DNA of 64,000 nucleotides, from assembly GCA_046329195.1 (NCBI GenBank), contig JAXLVB010000002.1, positions 2,604,001 to 2,668,000 on the forward strand. Direction: 5' to 3'. This document shows positions 43,962-53,966 of this stretch, one piece after another. The stretch's first letter is position 1, and every line of letters starts with the position of its first letter. This stretch comes from JAXLVB01 sp046329195. Lineage in GTDB: Bacteria > Bacteroidota > Bacteroidia > Cytophagales > Spirosomataceae. The position numbers and the translations under genes were made by a program. The notes beneath the pieces are model-generated. The model was not told where the DNA came from and made no database searches. It saw only the letters and a program-made list of their open reading frames with translations.

Positions 43962-44966
43962 TTATTCTCGATACGCCGTTCGTTTGATAACTTGTTGTTT
44001 TTGTACATCATACGCCACGTCGTGCTCCACACAATGGATGTTCCGAACCATGTCATACGCCGCAGGCGTAGTACAGCTTTCACACAAAAAATACGCCACG
44101 CCTGCTGCATAGCCCTTGAGTTTGAGGCGTACGCCGGTAGCCAGTTGGTTTTTCGGAACGGTTATTTTGGTCACTACTTTACCGGTATTGGCGTCGATGA
44201 CTTCCCATTCGAGCACCTCGCTGTTTTGGTATAAGCAAACCAGCAGGTCTTTGTCGCAAAGGTACTCTAAGCGACGCATAGAAGCATAGTCCTGCCTAAA
44301 TTTATACGTCCATTTGAAGGTATTGGTACCCACATCGAGCCGCACTACTTCGGTAGAATCTTTGTAAATCAGGGGGTACTCCACGTTTTCGTACGAAAAC
44401 CCACCCACATACTCCGACGAAGCCAAGATGTTGCCCGTTGGAGTATCAATGATATGAAAATGATAAAGGCCGTTTTGTTGATAATTGGTGAATACCAAGC
44501 GATTATCAATCAGGTACGGAACACCCATGTTCGTCCAGCGGGTGGTATCGTAGCCTTCTTTTTCCCATAGTTTGGGGTCGTCTATGTGGTGATGCCAAAT
44601 CAGTTTACCCGTTTGTCGGTCAAAGGCCGAAAAACCCAAGTAAGGCTTACGTTTGGCCGCACGGTCTGGAAACTGCTTCTCTAACTCTTTGCTTGGCGAT
44701 ACGCTGGCATAGATGCGGCGGTCGTCGAAGGTGTAAAAGATGATAGAATTGTAGTAGTCGTTTTGAATGGGCAACAAGTGAAGTGAATCAACGTAGTCAT
44801 TGATTTTTTTGAAGGGCATTTCCCATTTGTGTACCGCTGGCATAGCTAACGAGTCAACAACGGGGGCATTGTCTCCAAAGCGGTCTGATTCATTCGCAAT
44901 CGGTTTAGCACACGACAACAACTGAAACAACGCAGTAAGCATCACCATAGAACGTAAGAAGTGCAT
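43962..44966 (-). CDS. PQQ-like beta-propeller lipoprotein
   Basis: The ATG at 44966 gives 334 residues with a lipoprotein signal (MLTALFQLLSCAKP). The rest is made of repeated blades with FDRQTGKLIWHHH, DTPTGNILASSEY and DANTGKVVTKITV, the D-x-x-TGK motif of PQQ-like beta-propellers. No catalytic residues of quinoprotein dehydrogenases are recognised, so it is more likely a binding or scaffold protein on the envelope. It lies directly upstream of the exported nucleosidase on the same strand, probably in one operon. Ligand unknown. Confidence 0.75.
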   Translation of the reverse strand: MHFLRSMVMLTALFQLLSCAKPIANESDRFGDNAPVVDSLAMPAVHKWEMPFKKINDYVDSLHLLPIQNDYYNSIIFYTFDDRRIYASVSPSKELEKQFPDRAAKRKPYLGFSAFDRQTGKLIWHHHIDDPKLWEKEGYDTTRWTNMGVPYLIDNRLVFTNYQQNGLYHFHIIDTPTGNILASSEYVGGFSYENVEYPLIYKDSTEVVRLDVGTNTFKWTYKFRQDYASMRRLEYLCDKDLLVCLYQNSEVLEWEVIDANTGKVVTKITVPKNQLATGVRLKLKGYAAGVAYFLCESCTTPAAYDMVRNIHCVEHDVAYDVQKQQVIKRTAYRE

Positions 44967-45168
44967 ATTGGTAGGGGTTAAGGCTTTTAGGAAGTAGCCT
45001 ATACGGACACAGGCTACGGCAAAGCAGCAATAAGCTTTGACAATCAACCACTTACTCTTTTTTCAAGAGAACTTAGGTTGTACGTCTGCCTAAAGGGCAC
45101 TTCAAAGTAAAATTTTCTAAGGCTAACTACCGAATTTTCAGAGCATCAGTGATTATTCGGTCATTGGA

Positions 45169-47745
45169 CTACACCGCTACTTTGCCCATCAAAGGGTCGG
45201 TAAAGCTGGAACGTCCTGTCTCCACGTGACCTGCGTAACGTTTGGCAAACGTCATATTGCCTTTGACCATGACGCTAAAATCGTACCAGCCAAAGCTTTT
45301 GCTCAAGTCAAGTGTCAGTTTGAGGTCCCCTTTTGCTGCAAGCGTTTTTGTGATTTTTCCTTGCCCGTATGCCAAATCGGTTAGTTCAATCGTCAATGCT
45401 TGGTTCTCATTATTCTTGAAATGCAATTCGACATTACCGCTCCATTGCTTAGAGTTGGTTTGGGAGCGTTCGTAGTGACAAGCTGCCACAAGAGCAGGGT
45501 CTTGGGCATTACCCAATAGTTCTCTAAAAAAACCATTCGGTCCATATACTCGCAAGAAATACTCCTGATTTTCAAAGTTTTCTATAGGCCACCCATCGCT
45601 GAGTTGGTCGCCTGGGGTCAAGGCATAGTTCCACGAGCGAGCTGTTTCGTATCCCAACAGCTTTCCTTGCGCATCACGTTGGGCGTAACCTTTGGGAGCA
45701 TATACCACAAATGGCGCTCCGCTGGCTTGCTGTCCGAAGATAGCATTATCTACCTTAAAACTAAGGCTAATCTGCTGCTTGGTAGCACTCAAACCACCTT
45801 CTACATACAACTCATACGGCAAGGCACAGGCTTCACGTATGCCCGGTTCTTGCTTGGGCATCAGCGGTGAGGCATTGGGCGACTGGTTGATTTGCTCGAT
45901 TTCGGCACCGGTCAGGGCTTTGAAATTGGTAGGTAACTGTTTAAACTGTGCTTTATGAACGGTTTCGATAAACTCATCCTTTTGGACAAATGTCGGCAGT
46001 TTGATTTTTTCTTGGCGGTAGGGCCTAAAGACCGAAGTCAAATCGCCACAGACGGCTCGCCGCCATTGGCTGATGTTGGGCTCTTGGATGGGCTTACCCG
46101 TTTTGTGCGTTAGGAATTTTTCTAAAAATTGCAACACAGAGGTATGGTCAAACACCTGCGAACACACTCGCCCGCCTCGGCTCCACGGCGAGGCAATCAG
46201 CAAAGGCACTCGATAGCCTAAGCCAATAGAGCCCGACCGAGCTTGCTTTTCGGCATTGGGGCGTTTGCGATTTTTTTCTTGGTCTAATGTTACGTGTTCT
46301 ACGCTGGCATCAATCTGAGCCGATACTTTGCCAGCGTGAGGGTGCTGAGGGTCAGGGGCAATAAAGGGGGGCACATGGTCGAAATACCCATCGTTTTCAT
46401 CATAAGCCAAGATGAAGATGGTCTTTTTCCACACGTCTGGGTTTTTGGTCAGTATTTCAAGTACCTCCGACAAATACCAAGCTCCGTACCAGGGAGCGCC
46501 GGGGTGGTCTGAGAAGTTTTCGGGTGCTACCAACCACGACACCGTCGGCAATTGGCCTTGCTCGACGTCGGCTCTGAATTGATGCAATACATCCCCTTTC
46601 GGAACGGTCATTTGGCGTTGGGTGCCGTTGTCGTCGTAAGTAAGGGTGGTAAGTTCTCGGTAGTGCGGGTCGTTGCGGTTAGTCGTGAAGGCTTTGCGGT
46701 GAATGTTCTTTTCAAACTCCGACAGGTTGTCAAAAACTTCGGGTCTCCATTTTCGGGCATCTTTTTCAAAAGCCTGTAGGTTATTTTCTTTGTTTTGAAG
46801 CTCTCTTTTAAGTTTTTCGCTCTCTTTGGTGTTAGGCGAAGTGTCAGCCAGTTGTTGTTTAAGCGCTGCTATTTCGGTCGGAAGCTGTTGGATTTGCTTC
46901 TGAATGTAAGGGTAATAACCCTTAGCCAGTTTGATGTTATAGCGCTCAAACCACTCGATAGGATTGTCTGAAAAACTCCCCAACCAGCGGTCTTCGTCGT
47001 CGGTGAAACCAGTGGACAGGTTTATCTCGTTTTGGTATATTTTCCAGCTAATTTGTTGTTCCTCGAGGCGTTCGGGAAACGACTTCCACCGTGCCCACGA
47101 TTCATAGTCAATGTCTGAATTAAACACATTGGCCTTTGACTGGATACTGGCTTGCTCCCGAATCGTACCCGACCACAGGTATAGACGATTGGGCGTAGTA
47201 CCCGTGAGCGAAGAGCAAAAGTTTTGGTCACAAACCGTAAAGGCGTCGGCTAGCGCATAGTAAAAAGGCAAATCGTCACGGTTGTAATACCCCAGCGTCA
47301 GGGGCATGTGTTTGTACTCGGCATGGCCTGATTTTTTGGAGTCGAGCCACTTATCGTACTTGCCGTTGTTGCGGGCATCCACTTGGTCGTCCCACGAGTG
47401 CGGCAACGAACTCATCCATGTGGCTTTGGAGTCTTTGAGATTAAGCCGAAAAGGCACAAACGTTTGGCCAGTTGCATTGGTTTGGAGCCATACTTTATTC
47501 TGGTTAGGTAAGGATATAGCACGAGGGTCATTGAAACCCCTCACGCCTTGCAGCGAACCGAAACAATGGTCAAACGAGCGATTTTCTTGCATCAAAATCA
47601 CCACATGCTCGGCATCTAAGTACGTACTGCCTTCGGGAGGATTGATGGCCAGCGCTTTTTGGATAGCACTCGGAAAAACGCTCATCCAGCCAGCACTACT
47701 GGCCAGCAAAGCAGCTTTCTGTATAAATTCTCTTCTGGACTCCAT
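45169..47745 (-). CDS. Phosphocholine-specific phospholipase C, Tat-exported
   Basis: Hydrolyses phosphatidylcholine-type lipids outside the cytoplasm. The 858 residues begin MESRREFIQKAALLASSAGW, a twin-arginine signal. The phosphoesterase domain carries HVVILMQENRSFDHCFGSLQ near residue 47, LTGTTPNRLYLWSG, AYDENDGYFDHVPP, and IASPWSRGGRVCSQVFDHTS. Two C-terminal DUF756-type beta domains (about 650-850) are typical of PlcC/PlcH enzymes. An internal helical segment (QQLPTEIAALKQQLADTSPN) looks like a coiled coil inserted in the catalytic domain. It is monocistronic. Confidence 0.93.
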   Translation of the reverse strand: MESRREFIQKAALLASSAGWMSVFPSAIQKALAINPPEGSTYLDAEHVVILMQENRSFDHCFGSLQGVRGFNDPRAISLPNQNKVWLQTNATGQTFVPFRLNLKDSKATWMSSLPHSWDDQVDARNNGKYDKWLDSKKSGHAEYKHMPLTLGYYNRDDLPFYYALADAFTVCDQNFCSSLTGTTPNRLYLWSGTIREQASIQSKANVFNSDIDYESWARWKSFPERLEEQQISWKIYQNEINLSTGFTDDEDRWLGSFSDNPIEWFERYNIKLAKGYYPYIQKQIQQLPTEIAALKQQLADTSPNTKESEKLKRELQNKENNLQAFEKDARKWRPEVFDNLSEFEKNIHRKAFTTNRNDPHYRELTTLTYDDNGTQRQMTVPKGDVLHQFRADVEQGQLPTVSWLVAPENFSDHPGAPWYGAWYLSEVLEILTKNPDVWKKTIFILAYDENDGYFDHVPPFIAPDPQHPHAGKVSAQIDASVEHVTLDQEKNRKRPNAEKQARSGSIGLGYRVPLLIASPWSRGGRVCSQVFDHTSVLQFLEKFLTHKTGKPIQEPNISQWRRAVCGDLTSVFRPYRQEKIKLPTFVQKDEFIETVHKAQFKQLPTNFKALTGAEIEQINQSPNASPLMPKQEPGIREACALPYELYVEGGLSATKQQISLSFKVDNAIFGQQASGAPFVVYAPKGYAQRDAQGKLLGYETARSWNYALTPGDQLSDGWPIENFENQEYFLRVYGPNGFFRELLGNAQDPALVAACHYERSQTNSKQWSGNVELHFKNNENQALTIELTDLAYGQGKITKTLAAKGDLKLTLDLSKSFGWYDFSVMVKGNMTFAKRYAGHVETGRSSFTDPLMGKVAV

Positions 47746-47943
47746 GCACGATTAGGTTTTGTTGACTACTGACTTGCTAAGATACTTTTTTGTAGGCAAA
47801 CGCCAGCGCAATACTGTCAAGAAAGCTTCAAAAACCCAACCGCTCGTGATGATGTTTGTGTTAAATCGTAGCTTCAACTACCATTTTCGTAAAAACAAAC
47901 CACTTTACAATCCAATGACTCGTTAGTTTATTAAGTTTAGATG

Positions 47944-50004
47944 CTACGACCGATGAGGAAGCAGAAGCGTTATTTCAACGCCTACCCCTTCCGAACTATG
48001 TATTTCTATTTTGCCATTATACCCTTTCGTAATAATATCAAAAGCTAAGGATAGCCCTAATCCAACGCCTTTGCCAGTAGGTTTGGTCGTGAAAAACGGT
48101 TGAAATACTTTGTGTCTAATTTCTTGGGCTATTCCAAGCCCATTGTCTTTAATTGTAAGTTCTATGAATTGTCCCACACCTCTTGTCGAGATGTAAATCT
48201 CTGGCTCATAGATGGTTGACAATTGATTTTTCTTTTCATGTACCGAATAGACGGCGTTATCAATCAGATTCATAAATACTCGTCCTATCTCCTGAGCATT
48301 AACTTCTATCAATGGTAGTTCGGTATCAAAGTGTGTCTTCCAGTTTACTGAAATATCCTTATAGTTGGTGCGAACACTGCGATGAATCAATCTTAAATAT
48401 TCTCCAATCAAGGCATTTATATCAGTTGCTTGGACTGTTCCATTACCAACTTGTGAGTGCTCTAACATCTTCTTGACTATAGAACTGGCTCGTTTGCCAT
48501 GGTAATTTATCTTATCTAAGTTGTGTTGAACCGTACTGGCAATTTCCATCACATCATCTGAACGACCAACGGTTAACTCTTCTTTCATTTCGTCCACTAA
48601 TTCTAAGCTGAGTTCGGCAAAATTATTGACAAAATTGAGTGGATTCTGGATTTCATGGGCTATTCCCGCCGTCAGCTCGCCGAGTGAGGCAAGTTTTTCT
48701 TTTTGAATAAGCTGGTCTTGTGTAGTTTTGAGTTGTACTAATGTTGATTCAACTTGTTGCTTTTGGGTCTGGATTTCTTCTATCAGGCTAACTAACTCTA
48801 CATTTTTCAAGCGATAAATTTCGGCTTCTTTTTGCGACTGTTCCACTCGGTGCGTAATCTGTAAGTTTACGATTCGCTGGTTGATGGTATCGTTATTTAT
48901 CTCTTTATCTAGGGTTGTATAGTGTTCAAAATGCAATAGGGCTTTGGCATAGTTACCTAAGACTTTATGAATTTTTGATAAGCTGTAATGAACCTTGCAG
49001 ATACTGTCTTTCGCTTCAATCTGCTCTGCCAGACTGAGTGCTTGATGAAGATAATGAAGCGCTTGCTCATGGTTTGCCTTGTCGAAGGCTGGATTGTTGT
49101 ACAATCCTCCTAAGAAGTCGTAGATTTCGGCTTGTCCTTTTTTATCATCAATCTTTTGGCGAATCTCCAAACTTTGCTGACAATAGGCCAAGGCATTCAC
49201 AAAATCGTTGGTATCTGCGTAAATCTTTGCGCAATTAAAAAGAGTATTCCCTCTGCCTTTCTGGTCGCCAATAGTAGTTGTAAGTTCAAGTCCTTTTAAA
49301 CAATAATGCAAAGCTTCTTGATAGGCTTTTTTTTGCAGGTAGATATTACCAATATTATCATAACAGCCTGCTACCCCCCAGTTATCCCCTATTTTTTGAC
49401 GAAGAACTAAGCTTTGTTGAAAATACTCCAAGGCTTCATCGTATTGTTTCATCTCGTAATACACCCCTCCAATACAATTGAGGTTGTACGATTCAGGTAC
49501 TACGTCATTGATATTACGAGCAATTGAAAGTCCTTTAATGGCGTATTCTAAGGCATTCGTTAAATCACCCAAATACTTATAGGTAGTACTCAGATGATAA
49601 TAGGTCAAGGTCTCTTGTTGAGAATATTGGCTGGCTTGACTGAAGGCAAGCGACTCAAAAAGATGCGCTAAAGAAGTCTCGTACTTTCCAAGATTTCGAT
49701 AAATAATTCCAAAATACTCATGTACAACCGACTGATTGCGTATATCTTGTTGCTCTTCAAATGCAGTCAGTGCCTGTTGAAGTAACTCAAGGGCTTCGTA
49801 ATTTCGAGAGAGCCTAATATGGCAAAAGCCGAAGGTTCGTAACGCTTCGGCTTTTCCTTTCTTGTAATTGATTTCTGCTGCTAAGTCAATGGCTTGTTTG
49901 CTCAAAGCAAAAGATTGGTTACTATCGCTTACTCGCCTTTGCCATGCTTGCTCATTCAACCAATCAATTCGTTCAATTTCAGAGACAAAAATGGGTTCAT
50001 TCAT
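47944..50004 (-). CDS. Cytosolic TPR-repeat sensor histidine kinase
   Basis: Two-component sensor of 686 residues without any membrane segment or signal peptide. Residues about 10-380 are TPR-type repeats, many with the AL.Y...L.I...I.D..G pattern (QALHYCLKGLELTTTIGDQK). A coiled coil (about 395-435) leads to the kinase: His box GIAHEIQNPLNFVNNFAELS, N box MNLIDNAVYSV, G1/G2 boxes IKDNGLGI and GVGLGLSLAF. It ends ITLLLPHRS without a receiver domain, and no response regulator gene is adjacent. The signal is unknown; a protein-protein cue sensed by TPRs is inferred. Confidence 0.9.
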   Translation of the reverse strand: MNEPIFVSEIERIDWLNEQAWQRRVSDSNQSFALSKQAIDLAAEINYKKGKAEALRTFGFCHIRLSRNYEALELLQQALTAFEEQQDIRNQSVVHEYFGIIYRNLGKYETSLAHLFESLAFSQASQYSQQETLTYYHLSTTYKYLGDLTNALEYAIKGLSIARNINDVVPESYNLNCIGGVYYEMKQYDEALEYFQQSLVLRQKIGDNWGVAGCYDNIGNIYLQKKAYQEALHYCLKGLELTTTIGDQKGRGNTLFNCAKIYADTNDFVNALAYCQQSLEIRQKIDDKKGQAEIYDFLGGLYNNPAFDKANHEQALHYLHQALSLAEQIEAKDSICKVHYSLSKIHKVLGNYAKALLHFEHYTTLDKEINNDTINQRIVNLQITHRVEQSQKEAEIYRLKNVELVSLIEEIQTQKQQVESTLVQLKTTQDQLIQKEKLASLGELTAGIAHEIQNPLNFVNNFAELSLELVDEMKEELTVGRSDDVMEIASTVQHNLDKINYHGKRASSIVKKMLEHSQVGNGTVQATDINALIGEYLRLIHRSVRTNYKDISVNWKTHFDTELPLIEVNAQEIGRVFMNLIDNAVYSVHEKKNQLSTIYEPEIYISTRGVGQFIELTIKDNGLGIAQEIRHKVFQPFFTTKPTGKGVGLGLSLAFDIITKGYNGKIEIHSSEGVGVEITLLLPHRS

Positions 50005-50019
50005 ATATTACAATGGGAT

Positions 50020-50409
50020 TTATACCATATAGAACTCCCATGAAATGCGGTCTGGATCTTTGAATGCTACATAGTTTTTACCGAGAGTTGGGTCTAATTT
50101 TACCCCTGTGTTCTCTACACCTGTAGCAGCTAACGCATCCGCCACCCGACGAAGTTCTTCTTCATCTTCGCAACCTAAGGCTAAGTGGTCAAGACCTACA
50201 TTAAATGGGTTAAACGTGTCGGAACCTGCTGGAGGAGCTGCCTGCCGAACTCCTATAAAAGTGCTTCCTGCTACAAAAATAAACAAATCTGGAAAATCTG
50301 CTACGACTTGAAAGCCAAGTGTTTCTTGATAAAATTTTTTGGTACGTGACATATCCGTACAGCGCAAGGCAAGATGGTGAATACCAGGAGTTTTAGGGGA
50401 AATTGCCAT
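50020..50409 (-). CDS. VOC-superfamily (glyoxalase-like) protein
   Basis: A 129-residue protein of the vicinal oxygen chelate superfamily: GIHHLALRCTDMSRTKKFYQ with the first metal-ligand His, LDHLALGCEDEEELRRVADA with the second, and AFKDPDRISWEFYM with the closing Glu. All metal positions expected for glyoxalase I-like enzymes are present. Substrate unknown. It lies 15 bases upstream of the histidine kinase on the same strand, likely cotranscribed with it. Confidence 0.85.
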   Translation of the reverse strand: MAISPKTPGIHHLALRCTDMSRTKKFYQETLGFQVVADFPDLFIFVAGSTFIGVRQAAPPAGSDTFNPFNVGLDHLALGCEDEEELRRVADALAATGVENTGVKLDPTLGKNYVAFKDPDRISWEFYMV

Positions 50410-50456
50410 GATTTTAATTATTAGTTGATTATGATTGTTGGTGTAATGCTGGGGTC

Positions 50457-50903
50457 TTATCGCCCCGCAAGCTGGTTTACAAAGCTATTGTGATTCCAGT
50501 CAATGGTTAGGTTTGTAATCTGGTCTTTGTCATTGAAACGAAACACAAAAATGTGGTCACTTTCAAAGCGTAATCCTTGGCTTGGAAGTCCCATAAATTC
50601 CTTCTCCTGCGTTCCAAAAATCAGCACTTTACAGGTAATGGTATCGCCTTCTACCGACATGGCATCTACTGTGTTATCAAGGTCAGGAAAGCAGTCCATC
50701 AAAAGGCTCCACACGGCCTTTCCGAATTCTCTGAAAAGGCCCTTGCCATCATTGCCAAGGGGCATAAACCACACGGTAGCTTCGGGCGTGGCCAATTGTA
50801 CCATTCGGTCGGTGTCAAGGTCTTGATAGGCAGAGAAAAACTCAATACAAGTGCCTTTACGAGTCAGTTCTGCAACGGATTCTGTTGTTTTTAGGGTGTT
50901 CAT
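50457..50903 (-). CDS. SnoaL/NTF2-like protein
   Basis: The ATG at 50903 gives 148 residues (MNTLKTTESVAELTRKGTCI). It shows the conical NTF2-like fold pattern: a helical N-terminus (EFFSAYQDLDTDRMVQLATP), strands from ATVWFMPLG, and closing strands DHIFVFRFNDKDQITNLTID. Proteins of this kind include polyketide cyclases, hydratases and carrier or scaffold proteins; function here is unknown. It sits in a same-strand row with the VOC and DinB genes. Confidence 0.75.
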   Translation of the reverse strand: MNTLKTTESVAELTRKGTCIEFFSAYQDLDTDRMVQLATPEATVWFMPLGNDGKGLFREFGKAVWSLLMDCFPDLDNTVDAMSVEGDTITCKVLIFGTQEKEFMGLPSQGLRFESDHIFVFRFNDKDQITNLTIDWNHNSFVNQLAGR

Positions 50904-50946
50904 GTTGATGATGGGTAAACAATTGATAAACAAGTTATTTATTACG

Positions 50947-51558
50947 TTATTTTGGGTAATTGGGATGGGCTTTCACCTTCCGAATTTGCCGTAAGTGTCG
51001 GTCTATATGACCCCACTGAAATATCAGTACTTGGTGTATATTCCGTGGATTAGGGGTATTGGTCAGCTCAAAAATCGCTCGCAGGTCGGCTTGTGTTGTT
51101 TCTACAAACTTAAGATTTATCGCCTGATTGCGTAAGAAAAAGGCGAGGTTATTTTTTCCTTCTATGAATCCAGAAGGTCGGCTAATATCAGGAGAAGTGT
51201 GTGGGGTTTCTTCCATGATAAACTCATGATAATAGCTATCAGGGCGGCTGGAAGCGATAAGTTCGGGGGCAGGTTTGTTCCGAGAACTAATACTGACTTC
51301 ACGGCTCCAGATGATTTCCCAAAGTGCCAAATGTTCTACAATTTCAGCGATTGACCACCGGTCGGGTGACTCATGAAAGTTCCATTGGGCTGGGCTAAGG
51401 TTTTCGGTTTCTTTGATCAGCTCGTCACGAGTTCGTTTCATATTGTCGAGGGTGTATTGGCGGTCGGTTTCGGTCCAAAATTTGGGAGTTTCTTGTGCCC
51501 AAGTTATCGTGAAACCCATAACCAACAGTAACCCAATCGTAATAGCTTTAGTGTTCAT
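50947..51558 (-). CDS. Exported DinB-family protein
   Basis: A 203-residue protein with a signal peptide (ITIGLLLVMGFTITWAQ) and a DinB-like four-helix bundle (RTRDELIKETENLSPAQWNF, SIAEIVEHLALWEIIWSREV, FQWGHIDRHLRQI). The three histidines of the DinB metal site are at positions compatible with HLALWE and WGHIDRHL. DinB folds are found in thiol transferases and nucleases; a periplasmic member of unknown substrate is all that can be said. Confidence 0.8.
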   Translation of the reverse strand: MNTKAITIGLLLVMGFTITWAQETPKFWTETDRQYTLDNMKRTRDELIKETENLSPAQWNFHESPDRWSIAEIVEHLALWEIIWSREVSISSRNKPAPELIASSRPDSYYHEFIMEETPHTSPDISRPSGFIEGKNNLAFFLRNQAINLKFVETTQADLRAIFELTNTPNPRNIHQVLIFQWGHIDRHLRQIRKVKAHPNYPK

Positions 51559-51725
51559 GGTGTAAGTCCGTTTTGATTTGATGATTCAAAACTACACCCC
51601 TCCCCTGCGAATGTATTGTAAAAATGCGACATTGTTGCCCAATACCGACGTCTGATCCTTTATTCCAAAATAATTCCTTAACTTTCCTCTGTGTTCTATT
51701 ATTTAATTACCAAACTTTCAATGAC

Positions 51726-52232
51726 ATGGATTCAACTTCCAACGCATCGGTTTTTATTGCGCCAGGAGCTTATGTAATGGGGCAAGTAGAAATTGGCGAG
51801 GGTTCTTCTATTTGGTATGGCGCCGTGGTCAGAGCCGATGTAGAAAAAATTAATATCGGCAAACATACCAATATCCAAGATACAGCAGTGCTCCACGCCG
51901 ACTTTGGCGAGCCGACTCTCATTGGTGACTACGTGACGGTAGGCCACGGCGCTATTGTACATGGCGCCACCATCGGCGAAGGCTCATTGGTAGGTATGCG
52001 GGCTACTGTACTCAATCGAGCCAAAGTAGGTAAATTTTGCCTCATCGGTGCCAATGCTTTGGTAACCGAGGGAATGGTTGTACCTGATTATTCGATGGTG
52101 CTGGGGGTGCCCGGAAAAGTAGTTAAGCAATTACCTCCCGAAATAGCTGAAAAAATGCTCATGGAAAGCGCTGAGCATTATGTAGAAATGGCTCAACGGC
52201 ACGCAAAAGGTGAGTTTGAATTGAAAAAGTGA
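51726..52232 (+). CDS. Gamma-class carbonic anhydrase-like protein
   Basis: Left-handed beta-helix protein of 168 residues. The hexapeptide repeats are clear (GQVEIGEGSSIWYGAVVRAD, INIGKHTNIQDTAVLHADFG, VGHGAIVHGATIGEGSLVGM). The zinc ligands are likely the His in VLHAD and the two in GHGAIVHG. A C-terminal helix (IAEKMLMESAEHYVEMAQRH) packs the trimer. Such proteins hydrate CO2 or are inactive homologues. The ATG at 51726 is chosen over an in-frame start at 51624 that would add a non-conserved tail. Confidence 0.9.
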   Translation: MDSTSNASVFIAPGAYVMGQVEIGEGSSIWYGAVVRADVEKINIGKHTNIQDTAVLHADFGEPTLIGDYVTVGHGAIVHGATIGEGSLVGMRATVLNRAKVGKFCLIGANALVTEGMVVPDYSMVLGVPGKVVKQLPPEIAEKMLMESAEHYVEMAQRHAKGEFELKK

Positions 52233-52482
52233 GTAGCATAAGAGTAGGTTGATGTCTTGCAAAAAGCAATTGGCAGTTAATTTATATACTCAACCTGTAC
52301 TTTTCATTTCTTTTTACCTCATTGTTCTTTAAAATCTAAACCAAACCATTCTCTGTTTTTGGCAAAATTTTTGCTCGTATATACCTAAGTTACTGTTCGA
52401 TGCCTCCCATGTGTTCAAGCAACTGGTAATTTATGCCCAATTTGAGGGAATTATAAACAGTAAAAAACCCGAAAACAGATTT

Positions 52483-53901
52483 ATGAATTCTTTTTTACAG
52501 TGCTGCTCAAACACTGTGCCAACTCTAAAATTACGCTTAAAACGGCACGTGACTATGCTGTCTCCCATGTTACTTTTGGGGGTTACACTTTGGGTTGGTT
52601 CTTGCCAACGTTCTGATGAAACAGATGTAAAACCAGCCCTTAAAGCACCCGAAGCCCTTGATGCTGAGGTTGCCTTGAAATGGAATGCGCTTCACTTAAA
52701 ACTCTTAAAGACTACAGCGGGTTTTTCGCCCGTGGTGGCTTCTAGAGCCATTGGTTACATGGGACTTACGCTCTATGAAGCCGTGGTCCCGGGTTCTTCT
52801 ACGTACCAATCGTTGGCTGGCCAGCTCAATGGCCTTAATACCTTACCAAAACCTGAGCTTGGTAAAGAATACGACTGGGCCATCAGTGCTAATGCCGCCG
52901 AAGCACTCATCACAAAAAAGATGTTTGACAACACCTCGGCTACCAACAAAACGACCATCGACTCGCTTGAAACAGCACTCAACGCTTCGCTCAAAAACGC
53001 TGATATTAGCTTAGAAACGTTTGACCGCTCGATCAAATTGGGTCAGGATATTGCTACGGCTCTTTTTGAATGGTCGAAAACCGACGGTGGACACGAAGGT
53101 TACAAGCGGAATTTCCCTGCCGATTATAAAGTACCCGTGTTTCCGGGGGCTTGGCAACCTACCGAAAACGGTCAAAAAATTCCGATGCAGCCTACTTGGG
53201 GCAAGAATCGCCCCTTTATGGCATCTAACTCTACCTTTACACCACCAGCACCACTGCCGTATTCTACCGACGTGAAGTCTCAATATTTTGCTCAGTACTT
53301 AGAGGTTTACACCAAAAATAAATCCTTGACCGACGAAGAGAAAGAAATTGCGGTATGGTGGTCTGACAACCCGGGAAATACCTTTACCCCTCCGGGCCAC
53401 TCCTATTCGTTGGCAGCTATTGCAGCTCGTACGGCCAAAGCTAATCTGATGAAAACTGCCGAGGCCTTCGCTCGCACGGGTATTGCTGTAGCAGATGCCT
53501 TTATCTGTTGCTGGAAATGCAAATACGTATTTAGTAACGAGCGTCCTTACACGTTTGTACGATACGCCATTGACCCTGCTTGGGTTCCGTTTTGGCCTGC
53601 GCCACCCTTCCCAGGCTATATGTCAGGTCATGCCACCCAGTCAGCAGCAACGGCTGAGGTACTCACCGAGGTATTTGGTAACAATTTTACCTTTACCGAC
53701 GACTCACACGTGGGTCGGGCGCCTGAGTTTGGCACCATTGCCTTTAAGGCTCGTAAATTCAATTCTTTTTACGAAACAGCCGAAGAATCGGCATGGTCTC
53801 GCTTCTTAGGAGGCATCCACCCCCGTCAAGACAACGAAGTGGGCCTGCGAGAGGGCAAGAAAATTGGTCGAAACGTTAACACTCTGAAATTCAAACGGTA
53901 A
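52483..53901 (+). CDS. Vanadium-dependent haloperoxidase / PAP2-like lipoprotein, first copy
   Basis: Exported lipoprotein of about 472 residues; the ATG at 52483 (MNSFLQCCSN) is the most likely start, and LLLGVTLWVGSCQRS is the lipoprotein signal. The PAP2/vanadate site is complete: KYVFSNERP (Lys and Arg), GYMSGHATQS (SGH with the catalytic His, Met replacing Pro before SGH), and SRFLGGIHPRQD (Arg and His). It may be a halide-oxidising peroxidase using vanadate, or an acid phosphatase; the motif alone does not decide. It is followed 65 bases later by a paralogue. Confidence 0.87.
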   Translation: MNSFLQCCSNTVPTLKLRLKRHVTMLSPMLLLGVTLWVGSCQRSDETDVKPALKAPEALDAEVALKWNALHLKLLKTTAGFSPVVASRAIGYMGLTLYEAVVPGSSTYQSLAGQLNGLNTLPKPELGKEYDWAISANAAEALITKKMFDNTSATNKTTIDSLETALNASLKNADISLETFDRSIKLGQDIATALFEWSKTDGGHEGYKRNFPADYKVPVFPGAWQPTENGQKIPMQPTWGKNRPFMASNSTFTPPAPLPYSTDVKSQYFAQYLEVYTKNKSLTDEEKEIAVWWSDNPGNTFTPPGHSYSLAAIAARTAKANLMKTAEAFARTGIAVADAFICCWKCKYVFSNERPYTFVRYAIDPAWVPFWPAPPFPGYMSGHATQSAATAEVLTEVFGNNFTFTDDSHVGRAPEFGTIAFKARKFNSFYETAEESAWSRFLGGIHPRQDNEVGLREGKKIGRNVNTLKFKR

Positions 53902-53966
53902 TACAATTACCTCAACACCTATAATGTAAATCATATTTATGTTATGAATTTGTAAATCTGTACCAA

